Positions 35,400-44,127 of a DNA stretch of 64,000 nt are shown here, one piece after another. The notes under the pieces are model-generated. The model saw only the letters and a program-made list of their open reading frames with translations, was not told the origin of the DNA and searched no databases. Positions within the stretch are counted from its first letter, which is position 1. Every line of letters begins with the position of its first letter. Position numbers and translations under genes: made by a program. The DNA lies in assembly GCA_963761005.1 (NCBI GenBank), contig CAVXFK010000018.1, forward strand, positions 62,001 to 126,000, given 5' to 3'. This stretch comes from DASWJZ01 sp963761005. Its GTDB lineage: Bacteria > Pseudomonadota > Alphaproteobacteria > Rhizobiales > Afifellaceae.

Positions 35400-36729
35400 A
35401 TGAAGAGACTGCATCGTGGTGCGCTTGCTGTGGCAACGGCGGCGCTTCTTTCCAGCGCGGCGGCGGGCGCCGCACAGGCCGGCGAGCTGACGCTCTGCTG
35501 GGCCGCGTGGGACCCGGCGAACGCGCTGGTGGAGCTCTCCAAGGACTTCACCGCCGCGACCGGTACCACCATGAAGTTCGAGTTCGTGCCGTGGACGAGC
35601 TACGCCGACCGCTTCCTGAACGAGCTCAATTCGCACGGCACGCTCTGCGATCTCATCATCGGCGACAGCCAGTGGATCGGCGGCTCGGCGGAGAACGGCT
35701 ACTACGTCAAGCTGAACGACTTCTTCGACAAGAACGGCATCTCGATGGACGACTTCATGCCGGCGACCGTCGTCGGCTATTCCGAGTGGCCGAAGAACAC
35801 GCCGAACTATTGGGCGCTTCCGGCGATGGGCGACGTCGTGGGTTGGACCTATCGTAAGGACTGGTTCGAACGTCCCGAGCTGCAGAAGGAATTCAAGGAC
35901 AAGTATGGCTGGGACCTCGGCCCGCCCGCGACCTATGACCAGCTGAAGCAGATCGCCGAGTTCTTCCAGGGCCGCGAGATCGACGGCAAGAAGGTCTACG
36001 GCGCGTCGATCTACACCGAGCGCGGCTCGGAAGGCATCACGATGGGCGTGACGAACGTCCTCTACGACTACGGCTTCAAATATCAGAACCCGGACAAGCC
36101 CTACGACATGGAAGGCTTCGTCAACTCCGCGGAGGCGGTGAAGGGCCTCGAGTTCTACAAGGACCTCTACAAGTGCTGCACGCCGCCCGGCGCATCGAAC
36201 GTCTACATGGGTGAATCGGCCGACGCCTTCAAATCCGGACAGGTGGCGTTGCACATGAACTTCGCCTTCACCTGGCCGGGCCTCTACAAGGACCCGAACG
36301 TCGGCGGCGACAAGATCGGCTTCTTCGCCAACCCGGCCGGTCCGGACGGCCACTTCGCGCAGCTCGGCGGCCAGGGCATATCGGTCCTCGCCAACACCGA
36401 CAACATGGACGGCGCGCTCGCCTACATCAAATGGTTCGCCCAGAAGGATGTGCAGGCCAAGTGGATGCAGCTCGGCGGCTTCTCCTGCGCCACGTCGGCG
36501 CTCCAGGATCCGGCGTTCCTGAACAGCGCACCGTACGCCCAGCCGTTCCTCGAACTCGATGGCCATCGTGCAGGATTTCTGGGCCGACCCGGCCTATGCC
36601 GAGCTCTTGCAGGCGATGCAGAAGCGCGTCCACGACTATGTCGTCGCCGACCAGGGCACGGCCAAGGAAGCGCTCGACTCGCTGGTCAAGGACTGGACCG
36701 AAGTCTTCCAGGACGCCGGCAAGATCTAG
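35400..36729 (+). CDS. ABC transporter sugar/polyol-binding protein, with a +1 frameshift
   Basis: This is a periplasmic binding protein of about 442 residues with signal peptide (ALAVATAALLSSAAAGAAQAGE), then LTLCWAAWDPANALVELSKDFTAATGTTMKFEFVPWTSYADRF, VGWTYRKDWFERPELQKEFKDKYGWDLGPPATYDQLKQIAEFF and HMNFAFTWPGLY. These are patterns of family 1 extracellular binding proteins. The first frame breaks after PYAQPFLE. The second continues SMAIVQDFWADPAYAELLQAMQKRVHDYVVADQGTAKEALDSL to TAG 36729. One extra C lies in CGAACTCG (36551-36558). The ligand is likely a polyol or triose given the Dha genes downstream. An intrinsic terminator-like hairpin follows. Confidence 0.87.
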
Positions 36730-36745
36730 GCCGCCTGTCTAAAAC

Positions 36746-36775
36746 AGCCCCTCCCGGACTGCCTCGGGAGGGGCT
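36746..36775 (+). terminator. intrinsic terminator/attenuator after the binding-protein gene
   Basis: AGCCCCTCCCG and CGGGAGGGGCT form a perfect 11-base-pair stem around an eight-base loop, followed by TTCTT. It starts 16 bases after the binding-protein stop and 37 bases remain to the permease gene. It probably ends most transcripts after the binding-protein gene while letting some polymerase continue into the permease and ATPase genes. Confidence 0.75.
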
Positions 36776-36811
36776 TTCTTCGAGATGCCTGGAACGGCAG
36801 GATAACCGGCA

Positions 36812-37774
36812 ATGAGCGATTCCTCTGTCAAGGCTGTGTTGGCTGATCGGGTCGCCGCGGGGACGCCTGTTCAGGTGGCGAGACGCCTTCGCGGCCTTTC
36901 CGACCGCGTGCTCGCCTGGCTCTTCATCGCTCCTACGATCCTCCTGCTTCTTGCGATCAATATCTTTCCGCTGATCTGGACGATCTATCTGTCGTTCACC
37001 GATTACCGGGCGAACCGGCCGAACGCCGAGATCAAGAACATCGGACTGCGCTTCTACGAGCGCATCCTGAACGATTCCGACATCTGGTACGGGATGCAGG
37101 TAACCGCCCATTTCGTCATCTGGACGATCGTGCTCGAGACGCTGATCGGCTTCGGTCTCGCCTACCTGATCGACCGGAAGTTCCGCGGGCATGGATTCTG
37201 GACCACGGTGATCCTGATCCCGATGATGCTGTCGCCCGCCGTCGTCGGAAATTTCTGGAAGTTTCTCTACCAGCCGCAGATCGGCCTCTTCAACTACGCG
37301 ATCGCCTTCTTCACCGGCGCCGATCCGACATCCTTCCAGATGCTTGGCGAGGTGGGGCTGGCGCCGTGGGCGATCGTCATCGTCGACGTCTGGATGTGGA
37401 CGCCCTACGTGATGCTGATCTGCCTGGCTGGGCTTCGCTCGATTCCGGACGACATCTACGAGGCCGCCGAGGTCGACCGTGCGTCGAAATTGCGCCAGTT
37501 CTGGTCGATCACGCTGCCGATGGCCCTCCCCTTCATCATGCTCGCGGTGCTCTTCCGCGGCATCGAGAATTTCAAGATGTTCGACATGGTGAACCTCCTG
37601 ACCGGCGGCGGCCCCGGCTCGACCACCGAGCTCGCATCGATCACGCTGAAGCGCGAGGCGTTCGAAAGCTGGAAGACCGGCTATTCGTCCGCTTTCGCCA
37701 TAATCCTCTTCGTCACGGTGTTCGGCCTCGCCAACATCTACGTGAAGGCGCTGAACCGGGTGAAACAGCGATGA
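36812..37774 (+). CDS. ABC transporter permease (MalF/UgpA type)
   Basis: This is a 320-residue protein with about six membrane helices, starting VLAWLFIAPTILLLLAINIFPLIWTIYLSFTDY, the usual first helix of this class. The EAA loop is DIYEAAEVDRASKLRQFWSITLPMALPFIMLAVLFRGIENFKMFDMVNLLTGGGPGSTTELASI. It forms the membrane channel with the next permease, whose ATG overlaps its stop by four bases. The long N-terminal leader before the first helix (about 30 residues) is basic and cytoplasmic. Confidence 0.93.
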   Translation: MSDSSVKAVLADRVAAGTPVQVARRLRGLSDRVLAWLFIAPTILLLLAINIFPLIWTIYLSFTDYRANRPNAEIKNIGLRFYERILNDSDIWYGMQVTAHFVIWTIVLETLIGFGLAYLIDRKFRGHGFWTTVILIPMMLSPAVVGNFWKFLYQPQIGLFNYAIAFFTGADPTSFQMLGEVGLAPWAIVIVDVWMWTPYVMLICLAGLRSIPDDIYEAAEVDRASKLRQFWSITLPMALPFIMLAVLFRGIENFKMFDMVNLLTGGGPGSTTELASITLKREAFESWKTGYSSAFAIILFVTVFGLANIYVKALNRVKQR

Positions 37775-38724
37775 GCGTCGCGACAGCAGCCCATTTGGTC
37801 GTCGAACCCACCCCACGCGCGAAGCTTGTCGCGGGCACGCTCGTCATTCTCTACGCGCTGATCACCATGGTGCCGCTCGTCTGGATCGTGGCGACGAGCT
37901 TCAAGACGCCGCCCGATTCGATCGCCTATCCGCCGAAGGTCTTGTTCAGCCCCTCGCTCGAAGGCTACGTCAATCTGTTCACGACGCGCACGCGGCAGAC
38001 GCCGGAATACATGGCGAGCCTGCCGCCCGCGACCGCCTGGTACGACAAGCTGGTGCGCTCGCGCAACATGGTGATCGCCGGGCCGTCGAACGTCGTCGGG
38101 CGCTTCACCAATTCCATCATCATCGCGTTCGGCTCGACCTTCCTCGCCGTGTTCCTCGGCGTGCTCGCGGCCTACGGGTTCTCGCGCTTCAAGGTGCCGC
38201 TGAAGGACGACCTCCTCTTCTTTATCCTATCGACGCGCATGATGCCGCCGATCGCCGTCGCGATCCCGATCTACCTCATGTACCGGGAAGTCGGGCTGAC
38301 CGATTCAAAGATCGGCATGATCCTGCTCTACACCGCCGTGAACGTCTCGCTCGCGGTATGGCTTCTGAAGGGCTTCATCGACGAGATCCCGCGCGAATAC
38401 GAGGAAGCCGCCATGATCGACGGCTATTCGCGGCTGCACGCCTTCATCAAGGTCGTGCTGCCGCAGGCGACGACGGGAATCGCGGCGACGGCGATCTTCT
38501 GCCTGATCTTCGCCTGGAACGAATATGCTTTCGCGGTGCTTCTCACCTCCGGCGAGGCGCAGACCATGCCGCCCTTCATTCCGTTCATCATCGGCGAGGG
38601 CGGGCAGGACTGGCCGGCGGTCGCCGCCGGAACGACGCTCTTCCTGATCCCGATCTGTGTCTTCACCATCCTGCTCAGGAAGCATCTCCTGCGCGGCATC
38701 ACCTTCGGGGCGGTGAGGAAATGA
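37771..38724 (+). CDS. ABC transporter permease (MalG/UgpE type)
   Basis: This is a 317-residue protein with about six helices: LVAGTLVILYALITMVPLVWIVATSFKTPPDSIAYPPKVLFSPSLEGY, FTNSIIIAFGSTFLAVFLGVLAAYGFSRFKVP, FFILSTRMMPPIAVAIPIYLMYREVGL, and the EAA loop IPREYEEAAMIDGYSRLHAFIKVVLPQATTGIAATAIFCLIFAWNEYAFAVLLT. A loop of about 40 residues between helices 1 and 2 (TRTRQTPEYMASLPPATAWYDKLVRSRNMVIAGP) is longer than in MalG. It partners the preceding permease. Confidence 0.93.
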   Translation: MSVATAAHLVVEPTPRAKLVAGTLVILYALITMVPLVWIVATSFKTPPDSIAYPPKVLFSPSLEGYVNLFTTRTRQTPEYMASLPPATAWYDKLVRSRNMVIAGPSNVVGRFTNSIIIAFGSTFLAVFLGVLAAYGFSRFKVPLKDDLLFFILSTRMMPPIAVAIPIYLMYREVGLTDSKIGMILLYTAVNVSLAVWLLKGFIDEIPREYEEAAMIDGYSRLHAFIKVVLPQATTGIAATAIFCLIFAWNEYAFAVLLTSGEAQTMPPFIPFIIGEGGQDWPAVAAGTTLFLIPICVFTILLRKHLLRGITFGAVRK

Positions 38725-39083
38725 GCGAGACGCAGCGCATTCCCTCCCCCCGCAACTCGGGTGTTCCCGAGTTGCTCACCCCGATGAGGACATCGGGAAC
38801 ACCCGATGTCCGGCCTGGGGAGAGTCAGGGAGCGAGGACAGAAGAAGGCCGCGGCAGTGTCCTTCCCCCCTCTCCATCTCTCCCCCGCAAGGGGGGAGAG
38901 AGCTTGGCGCGGCGCTTCTTGCGTTTCCGCCGCGGCCCCTGGGAGATGCTCGCAACGATCGTGATCGCGGCCGGCATCGTCATGCTGATGCAGCCGCTCG
39001 CGCTCGCGCTCTATACCTATTCCTTCGTGACGATCCTCGCCGGCACCGCGATGTTCGTCATCGTCAGCCATTTTCCGGATTAG
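38721..39083 (+). CDS. small two-helix membrane protein of the importer, with a repeat-derived N-terminal segment
   Basis: This is a 120-residue protein. The last 60 residues (LARRFLRFRRGPWEMLATIVIAAGIVMLMQPLALALYTYSFVTILAGTAMFVIVSHFPD) form two membrane helices and resemble small accessory proteins encoded with polyol/glycerol-type importers in Rhizobiales. Residues about 8-60 (PSPRNSGVPELLTPMRTSGTPDVRPG...PSPSLPRKGGES) are encoded by a hairpin-rich repeat and look like translated non-coding DNA. The frame stays open through it. The ATG overlaps the permease stop (ATGA). The core probably ran directly from MSETQR to LARRF before insertion. Confidence 0.7.
   Translation: MSETQRIPSPRNSGVPELLTPMRTSGTPDVRPGESQGARTEEGRGSVLPPSPSLPRKGGESLARRFLRFRRGPWEMLATIVIAAGIVMLMQPLALALYTYSFVTILAGTAMFVIVSHFPD
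38742..38900. repeat. three-hairpin palindromic repeat inserted in frame within a coding sequence
   Basis: Three strong dyads follow one another: CAACTCGGG-TGTT-CCCGAGTTG (38753-38774), GACATCGGG-AACA-CCCGATGTC (38789-38810) and CTCTCCCCC-GCAA-GGGGGGAGAG (38878-38900). All have tetraloops and 9-base stems. The unit resembles the palindromic intergenic repeats of Rhizobiales, but it lies within an open reading frame between a start codon and a conserved two-helix domain. Confidence 0.8.
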
Positions 39084-39087
39084 CGCG

Positions 39088-40186
39088 ATGGCTGAGATCA
39101 GGGTCGAGCGCCTCAGGAAGCAGTTCGGCGACTTCGTCGCCGTCAAGGATTCGACGCTGACGGTCGAGAACGGTGAGTTCTTCGTGATGCTCGGGCCATC
39201 CGGTTGCGGCAAGACGACGACCCTGCGGATGATCGCCGGGCTGGAGCTTCCGACCTCAGGCCGTATCCTGCTCGACGGTAAGGACGTGACCTTCAAGCGC
39301 GCGGCGGAGCGTGACATCGCCTTCGTCTTCCAGCTCTTCGCGCTCTACACCCACATGAACGTCAGGAAGAACATCGCCTTCCCGCTCGTTGCCCAGGGCA
39401 CGCCGCGCGCGGAGATCAAGACGCGCGTCGAGGAGACGGCGCGGCTCCTGCAGAATCGATCACATCCTCGACCGCTCGGTCTCCGGCCTTTCCGGCGGCG
39501 ATCGCCAGCGTGTCGCGCTCGGCCGCGCCATCGTGCGCCGGCCGAAGGTGTTCTTGATGGACGAGCCGCTCGGCGCGCTCGACACCGAGTTCCGCGAGTT
39601 GATGGTCAGGGAGCTGCGCGAGCTTCACAACCGCATCGGTGCGACCACGGTCTACGTGACGCACGACCAGCTCGAAGCCATGGCCATGGCCGACAAGATC
39701 GCGGTCATGAACCGCGGCGTGATCGAGCAGTTCGCGACGCCGCAGGAGATCTACGACCGCCCGGCGTCGATGTTCGTTGCCGAATTCATCGGCTCGCCGC
39801 CTATGAATTTCCTTCCAGTGCATTCCCGCCTGGCGAAGGGCGCAAAGACGCTCCGCGTCAACGGCGCCACGATCCCGGTTCCGGAGGTCGGCGAGGACGT
39901 TGCGGAGACGGAGATCGCGCTCGGCATCCGGCCGGAGCACATCCGCTTCGACGATGCCTCGCCGCTCCGCGCCTCGGTCTTCGGCGCGGAATATCTCGGC
40001 ACGACGCAGATCGTGACGGTGACGACCGAGCACGGGCCGCTCAAGGCGCGGCTTCCGGCGAATGTGCACGTCGCCGACGGCGACACGGTCGGCCTGACGT
40101 TTCGCGGCGAGCGGCTCTCGCTCTTCGAGAAGGCGAGCGGCCGCGCGATCCGCGCGGCACTTGGCGAGAGAGGCGCGCGTGGCTGA
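39088..40186 (+). CDS. ABC transporter ATP-binding protein 1 (polyol/sugar, MalK-like), with a +1 frameshift
   Basis: Two frames together encode one ATPase of about 365 residues. The first has Walker A VMLGPSGCGKTTTLRMIAG and Q-loop IAFVFQLFALYTHMNVRKNIAFPL. The second has signature GLSGGDRQRVALGRAI, Walker B VFLMDEPLGALDTEFRELMVREL, H-loop TVYVTHDQLEAMAMAD and a C-terminal OB-type regulatory domain. The break is at CAGAATCG (39451-39458). If the true sequence is CGAATCG, the join reads ARLLRIDHILDRSVSGLSGG, as expected for the family. Q-loop wording FVFQLFALY is that of GlpS-like ATPases. It overlaps the second ATPase gene by eight bases. Confidence 0.88.
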
Positions 40187-41807
40187 CGTCGTCCTCTCCA
40201 ATGTGACCAAGCGCTTCGGCGAGACGGTCGCCGTCGATGCGCTCGATCTTAGAATCGCCGACGGCGAGTTCGTCGTCATCCTCGGCCCGACCGGCGCCGG
40301 CAAGACGACGACGCTGCGCCTGGTCGCCGGGCTCGAGAAGCCGGAAGCCGGCACAGTTTCGATCGGCGGGCACGACGTGACGCGGGTCGCCCCGGCGGAA
40401 CGCAACGTAACTTTTGTGTTCCAGCAATATTCACTCTATCCGCATCTCTCCGTTTACGAGAACCTCGCCTTCCCGCTCCGCTCCCCCGCCCGCCGTCTGC
40501 CGGAAACCGAGATCAAGTCGCGGATTGACCAGGTCGCGCAGGTCCTCGGCATCGCAAGCAAGCTGCAGAACCGCGCGACGCGGCTTTCCGGTGGCGAAAT
40601 GCAACGCGTGGCGATCGGCCGCGCTCTCGTCCGCCGCCCCGCCGTCTATCTGATGGACGAGCCGCTGTCGTCGCTCGACGCCAAGCTCCGCGCCGATCTG
40701 CGGCTCGAGCTGAAGCATATTCAGAGGGATCTCGGCGCGACCATCCTCTATGTCACGCATGACCAGATCGAAGCGATGACCATGGCGAACCGGATCGGCA
40801 TCCTGAACGAGGGCAAGCTGATCCAGATCGGGACGCCGCGCGAGATATACGAGAACCCGAAGAGCCTCTATGTCGCGGCGAGGCTCGGCCAGCCGTCGAT
40901 CAACGTCTTTCCCGCCGGGCTCCTGCCCGATGGCGGCGTTCCCGCGGGCACGCGCACCATCGGCGCGCGCACCGAGCATTTCAGGATCGCCAAGGCGCTG
41001 AACGGCAAAGCCCAGGCGAAGGTCGACTGGATCGAGCATCTCGGCGACCAGAGCCACCTGCATCTCTCGGTCGGCGAGCAGAAGCTGGTGACGCTTGCCG
41101 ATCCGCACACGGAGCTCAAATCCGGCGACGCCGTAACCGTGGAGCTCGTCGATCCGCTCTATTTCGACGGCTCGGGGAACCGGATGGGAGCGGAGGCGGT
41201 CATGCTTGACGCGAAGCGCCGCCGCGAGTTGATCGAGGCCGTCGCCAAGACGGTGATCGATCATGCCGAGGAGCTGACCGCGCTCGACAGCGCGATCGGC
41301 GACGGCGACCACGGCGCCAACATGAAACGCGGCTTCGAGGCGGTGCTCGCCGACCTCGACGCGCTTGCCGGAAAGCCGCTCCCCGAGGCGCTGAAGGCGG
41401 CCGGGATGCAGCTCGTGATGAAGGTCGGCGGCGCGTCCGGACCGCTCTACGGCACGCTTTTCATGACGCTCGGCAAGACGCTGCCGGAAGCCGCCGACCG
41501 CGAAGCCTTCGCGACGGCATTCAAGGCCGCGATCGACGCGGTCAAGGCGCGCGGCAAGTCCGATGTCGGCCAGAAGACCATGCTCGACGTGCTCGTGCCC
41601 GTGCAGGAAGCGGTGGCGACAGACGCGGCGATCGGCGACGTGGCGAAGCGCGCGCATCAGGCGGCGGAGGCGACGATCCCGATGCTGGCGACGCGCGGGC
41701 GCGCCTCGTTCCTCGGCGAGCGCTCGATCGGGCACATGGATCCCGGTGCGCGGTCGAGCGCGCTCATTGTCGATGCGGCCGTCACAGCACTCGGGGCGGA
41801 AGCGTGA
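40179..41807 (+). CDS. ABC transporter ATP-binding protein 2 fused to DhaL (dihydroxyacetone kinase subunit L)
   Basis: This is a 542-residue fusion. Residues 1 to about 340 form a complete MalK-like ATPase: Walker A ILGPTGAGKTTTLRLVAG, VTFVFQQYSLYPHLSVYENLAFPL, signature RLSGGEMQRVAIGRAL, Walker B VYLMDEPLSSLDAKLRADL, TILYVTHDQIEAMTMA. From about residue 342 (MLDAKRRRELIEAVAKTVIDHAEELTALDSAIGDGDHGANMKRGF) to the end it is DhaL, the ADP-binding subunit of PEP-dependent dihydroxyacetone kinase. There is no stop between them, though GGGAGCGGAGG followed by ATG at 41203 looks like an old DhaL ribosome-binding site and start. The start GTG 40179 has GAGAGG upstream. Internal translation could still give free DhaL. 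Confidence 0.85.
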   Translation: MADVVLSNVTKRFGETVAVDALDLRIADGEFVVILGPTGAGKTTTLRLVAGLEKPEAGTVSIGGHDVTRVAPAERNVTFVFQQYSLYPHLSVYENLAFPLRSPARRLPETEIKSRIDQVAQVLGIASKLQNRATRLSGGEMQRVAIGRALVRRPAVYLMDEPLSSLDAKLRADLRLELKHIQRDLGATILYVTHDQIEAMTMANRIGILNEGKLIQIGTPREIYENPKSLYVAARLGQPSINVFPAGLLPDGGVPAGTRTIGARTEHFRIAKALNGKAQAKVDWIEHLGDQSHLHLSVGEQKLVTLADPHTELKSGDAVTVELVDPLYFDGSGNRMGAEAVMLDAKRRRELIEAVAKTVIDHAEELTALDSAIGDGDHGANMKRGFEAVLADLDALAGKPLPEALKAAGMQLVMKVGGASGPLYGTLFMTLGKTLPEAADREAFATAFKAAIDAVKARGKSDVGQKTMLDVLVPVQEAVATDAAIGDVAKRAHQAAEATIPMLATRGRASFLGERSIGHMDPGARSSALIVDAAVTALGAEA

Positions 41808-42205
41808 GCGCAGCCATGAAGAACGTCGGGATCGTCATCGTGTCGCATTCGCCGCTCGTCGCCGAGGGCACGGCCGACATGGTGCGCCAGATGGTCGGCG
41901 ACGAGGTGCGCGTCGCCTATTGCGGCGGCAATCCGGAGGGCGGGCTCGGGACGAGCGTCGAATCGATCCTGAAGGCCATCGACAGCGCCTGGACGGAAGC
42001 CGGCGTCGCCATCCTCGTCGATCTCGGCGGCGCCGAGACGAACAGCGAAATGGCGGTCGAGATGCTGCCGAGCGAGCGGGCGCGGCGGGTCGTCGTGTGC
42101 AACGCGCCGATCGTCGAGGGCGCGGTGATCGCGGCGACCGAAGCCTCGGGCGGCGCATCGCTCGAGGTGGTGAAACGAACGGCGGAAGAACTTTCCCCGG
42201 CCTGA
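41804..42205 (+). CDS. dhaM: DhaM, EIIA-like phosphotransferase subunit of dihydroxyacetone kinase
   Basis: This is a 133-residue protein: VGIVIVSHSPLVAEGTADMVRQMVGDEVRVAYCGG carries the phospho-accepting His in VSHSP, followed by VAILVDLGGAETNSEMAVEML and VVCNAPIVEGAVIAATEASGG. It is the PTS EIIA(Man)-like domain alone. E. coli DhaM also contains HPr and an enzyme I domain, which here are separate genes directly downstream. It receives phosphate from HPr and re-phosphorylates ADP on DhaL. The start is GTG overlapping the DhaL stop by four bases. Confidence 0.92.
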   Translation: MSAAMKNVGIVIVSHSPLVAEGTADMVRQMVGDEVRVAYCGGNPEGGLGTSVESILKAIDSAWTEAGVAILVDLGGAETNSEMAVEMLPSERARRVVVCNAPIVEGAVIAATEASGGASLEVVKRTAEELSPA

Positions 42206-42221
42206 AGTCGAAGGATTGCGA

Positions 42222-42548
42222 ATGTCCGGCAAGGTCATGACGGGGTCGGTCTTGTTGACGCACGCGGTGGGACTCCACGCGCGGCCGTCGGTGAAGCTCA
42301 CCAAGCTCGCCAAGACGTTCTCAAGCCGCGTCGAGCTGGCGCTCGCGACCGACGGCCCCTGGATCGACGCCAAGAGCATCGTGAAAGTCATGGCGACCAA
42401 GGTGCCGCAGAACGCAGTGCTCCATTTCCGCGCCGAGGGCGACGATGCGGAGCGCGCCGTCGCGGCGCTGGTGGCGCTGGTCACGGGCGATTTCGTGGAA
42501 ATGCCGCCGGCCAAGGCGGGAGACGTGGCCCATGCCGGAACCGGTTGA
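42222..42548 (+). CDS. HPr-family phosphocarrier protein
   Basis: This is a 108-residue protein, slightly longer than E. coli HPr (85). The active-site run LTHAVGLHARPSVKLTKLAKTF contains the phospho-His in GLHARPS, and DAKSIVKVMATKVPQNAVLHF matches the regulatory-Ser region. The ATG at 42222 is preferred over a TTG six bases earlier because AAGGA is well spaced to it. It passes phosphate from enzyme I to DhaM. It overlaps the enzyme I gene by 17 bases, and is likely dedicated to this operon rather than being the general nitrogen-PTS HPr. Confidence 0.92.
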   Translation: MSGKVMTGSVLLTHAVGLHARPSVKLTKLAKTFSSRVELALATDGPWIDAKSIVKVMATKVPQNAVLHFRAEGDDAERAVAALVALVTGDFVEMPPAKAGDVAHAGTG

Positions 42549-44127
42549 GCTGAAAGGCCGGCCCGCAGCACCGGGGATTGCCGCCGGTCCCCTCTTCCGC
42601 CTCGACGCGGTGATTGCGCGCCGCTTGCCGACCGGCGACGCGAAACGCGAACGCGAAGCACTGAACGCGGCGGTGTTGCGCTCGATCGAGCAGATCGCCG
42701 GCCTTACGAGCGCCGCCGCCGAAAGCGAGCGCGGCATCCTGGAATTCCAGGCCGCGATGCTTTCCGACGACGAGCTGACAGACCCGGCCTTCGCGCTGAT
42801 CGAGGCCGGCGACAGCGCCGAGGCGGCCTGGCTTGCGGCGCTCGGCGAGCAGATCGCGGGCTACGAGACGGCGGACGACGACTACTTTCGCGCCCGCGCC
42901 GCCGACCTCGTCGACCTGCGCGACCGCGTGCTCCGCAATCTCTCCGGCGCCGACCTCGCGGTCGCGCCGCCGGGCGCCATCCTGACCGGCGCCGAGGTAA
43001 CACCGACGCGCTTCCTTGAGACCGACTGGTCGATAGGCGGCGGCGTCGCGCTGTCGGCGGGAAGCGCCACCAGCCACGTCGCCATGCTGGCGCGTGCGCG
43101 CGGCGTGCCGATGGTGGTCGGCCTCGGCGAGATCGAGGTGGACGGCCACTGCGAAGCCATGGTCGACGGCGACAGCGGTGCGCTGGTGCTGAGCCCCGGC
43201 TCGGCCGAGCGCGCCTTCGTCGCGATGCGCAACGCCGCGAAGGCCAAGGACGGCGACCGCTTCGCCCGCTTCCTGCATGCCGACGCACGCACTGCGCATG
43301 GCCTCCCGATCGATGTCATGGTCAATGTCGCGCGGCCGGAGGAGGTCGATCAGATCGACGTCACGACCTGTGACGGCGTCGGGCTGATGCGCACCGAGTT
43401 CCTCTTTTCCGGCGAGACGCTTCCCGACGAGGAGACACAGTATCGCGCCTATGTCAGGGTGCTCGATTGGGCGCACGGCCGGCCGGTCACGATCCGCACC
43501 ATCGACGCGGGCGGCGACAAGCCGGTGAAAGGGCTGACCGTCGACGAGTCGAATCCCTTCCTCGGGCTTCGCGGCATCCGGCTGTCGCTTTCGCGGCCTG
43601 AAGTGTTCCGCGTGCAGCTTCGCGCGCTGGCGCGCGCCGCGATCGTCGGCAATCTCAAGGTCATGCTGCCGATGGTCACGATACCCGCCGAGATCGAAGC
43701 GGCGCGCGGCTACCTTGACGCCGTGCTCAGCGAGCTTGCCGCGGAGGGAATCGTCGCGGCGCGGCCTTCGCTCGGCATCATGGTTGAAGTGCCGGCGGTC
43801 GCAATCCAGCCGAAGGCCTATGCCGCGGCGGAATTCTTCTCCATCGGGTCGAACGACCTGACGCAATACGTGACGGCGGCGGCGCGCGACAGCCACCGCG
43901 TCGCCGATCTTTGCGACGTGACCAATCCGGCGGTGATGAAGCTCATCGCCGACGTTGCCGGCTTCGGCAAGCTCGCCGGCATCGAGGTCAGCCTCTGCGG
44001 CGACGCGGCCGGCGATCCGGCGCTCGTGCCTTCGCTTCTGAAAGCGGGGCTCCGCTGCCTCTCCGTCGCGCCGGCGATGCTCGGGCCGGTCAAGGCGGCG
44101 ATCGCGCGGACGCGGCTCGATGAGTGA
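42532..44127 (+). CDS. PTS enzyme I (phosphoenolpyruvate-protein phosphotransferase)
   Basis: This is a 531-residue enzyme that takes phosphate from PEP to HPr. It has the N-terminal HPr-binding helical domain, the phospho-His region GVALSAGSATSHVAMLARARGVPMVVGLG, DGDSGALVLSP, and the PEP-binding barrel: GVGLMRTEFLFSGETLPDEETQY, IDAGGDKPVKGL, NPFLGLRGIRLSL, VKVMLP-like LKVMLPMVTIPAEI, GIMVEVPAVAI, FSIGSNDLTQYVTAAARD and EVSLCGDAAGDPALVPSLL with the active-site Cys. No GAF domain is present, so it is not PtsP. Length is a little below the usual 570. Confidence 0.94.
   Translation: MPEPVELKGRPAAPGIAAGPLFRLDAVIARRLPTGDAKREREALNAAVLRSIEQIAGLTSAAAESERGILEFQAAMLSDDELTDPAFALIEAGDSAEAAWLAALGEQIAGYETADDDYFRARAADLVDLRDRVLRNLSGADLAVAPPGAILTGAEVTPTRFLETDWSIGGGVALSAGSATSHVAMLARARGVPMVVGLGEIEVDGHCEAMVDGDSGALVLSPGSAERAFVAMRNAAKAKDGDRFARFLHADARTAHGLPIDVMVNVARPEEVDQIDVTTCDGVGLMRTEFLFSGETLPDEETQYRAYVRVLDWAHGRPVTIRTIDAGGDKPVKGLTVDESNPFLGLRGIRLSLSRPEVFRVQLRALARAAIVGNLKVMLPMVTIPAEIEAARGYLDAVLSELAAEGIVAARPSLGIMVEVPAVAIQPKAYAAAEFFSIGSNDLTQYVTAAARDSHRVADLCDVTNPAVMKLIADVAGFGKLAGIEVSLCGDAAGDPALVPSLLKAGLRCLSVAPAMLGPVKAAIARTRLDE

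Noticed and set aside
38742..38900. CRISPR array suggested by repeated hairpins
   Set aside because: The three dyads differ in sequence, have irregular spacing and lack equal-length spacers; they are parts of one palindromic element.
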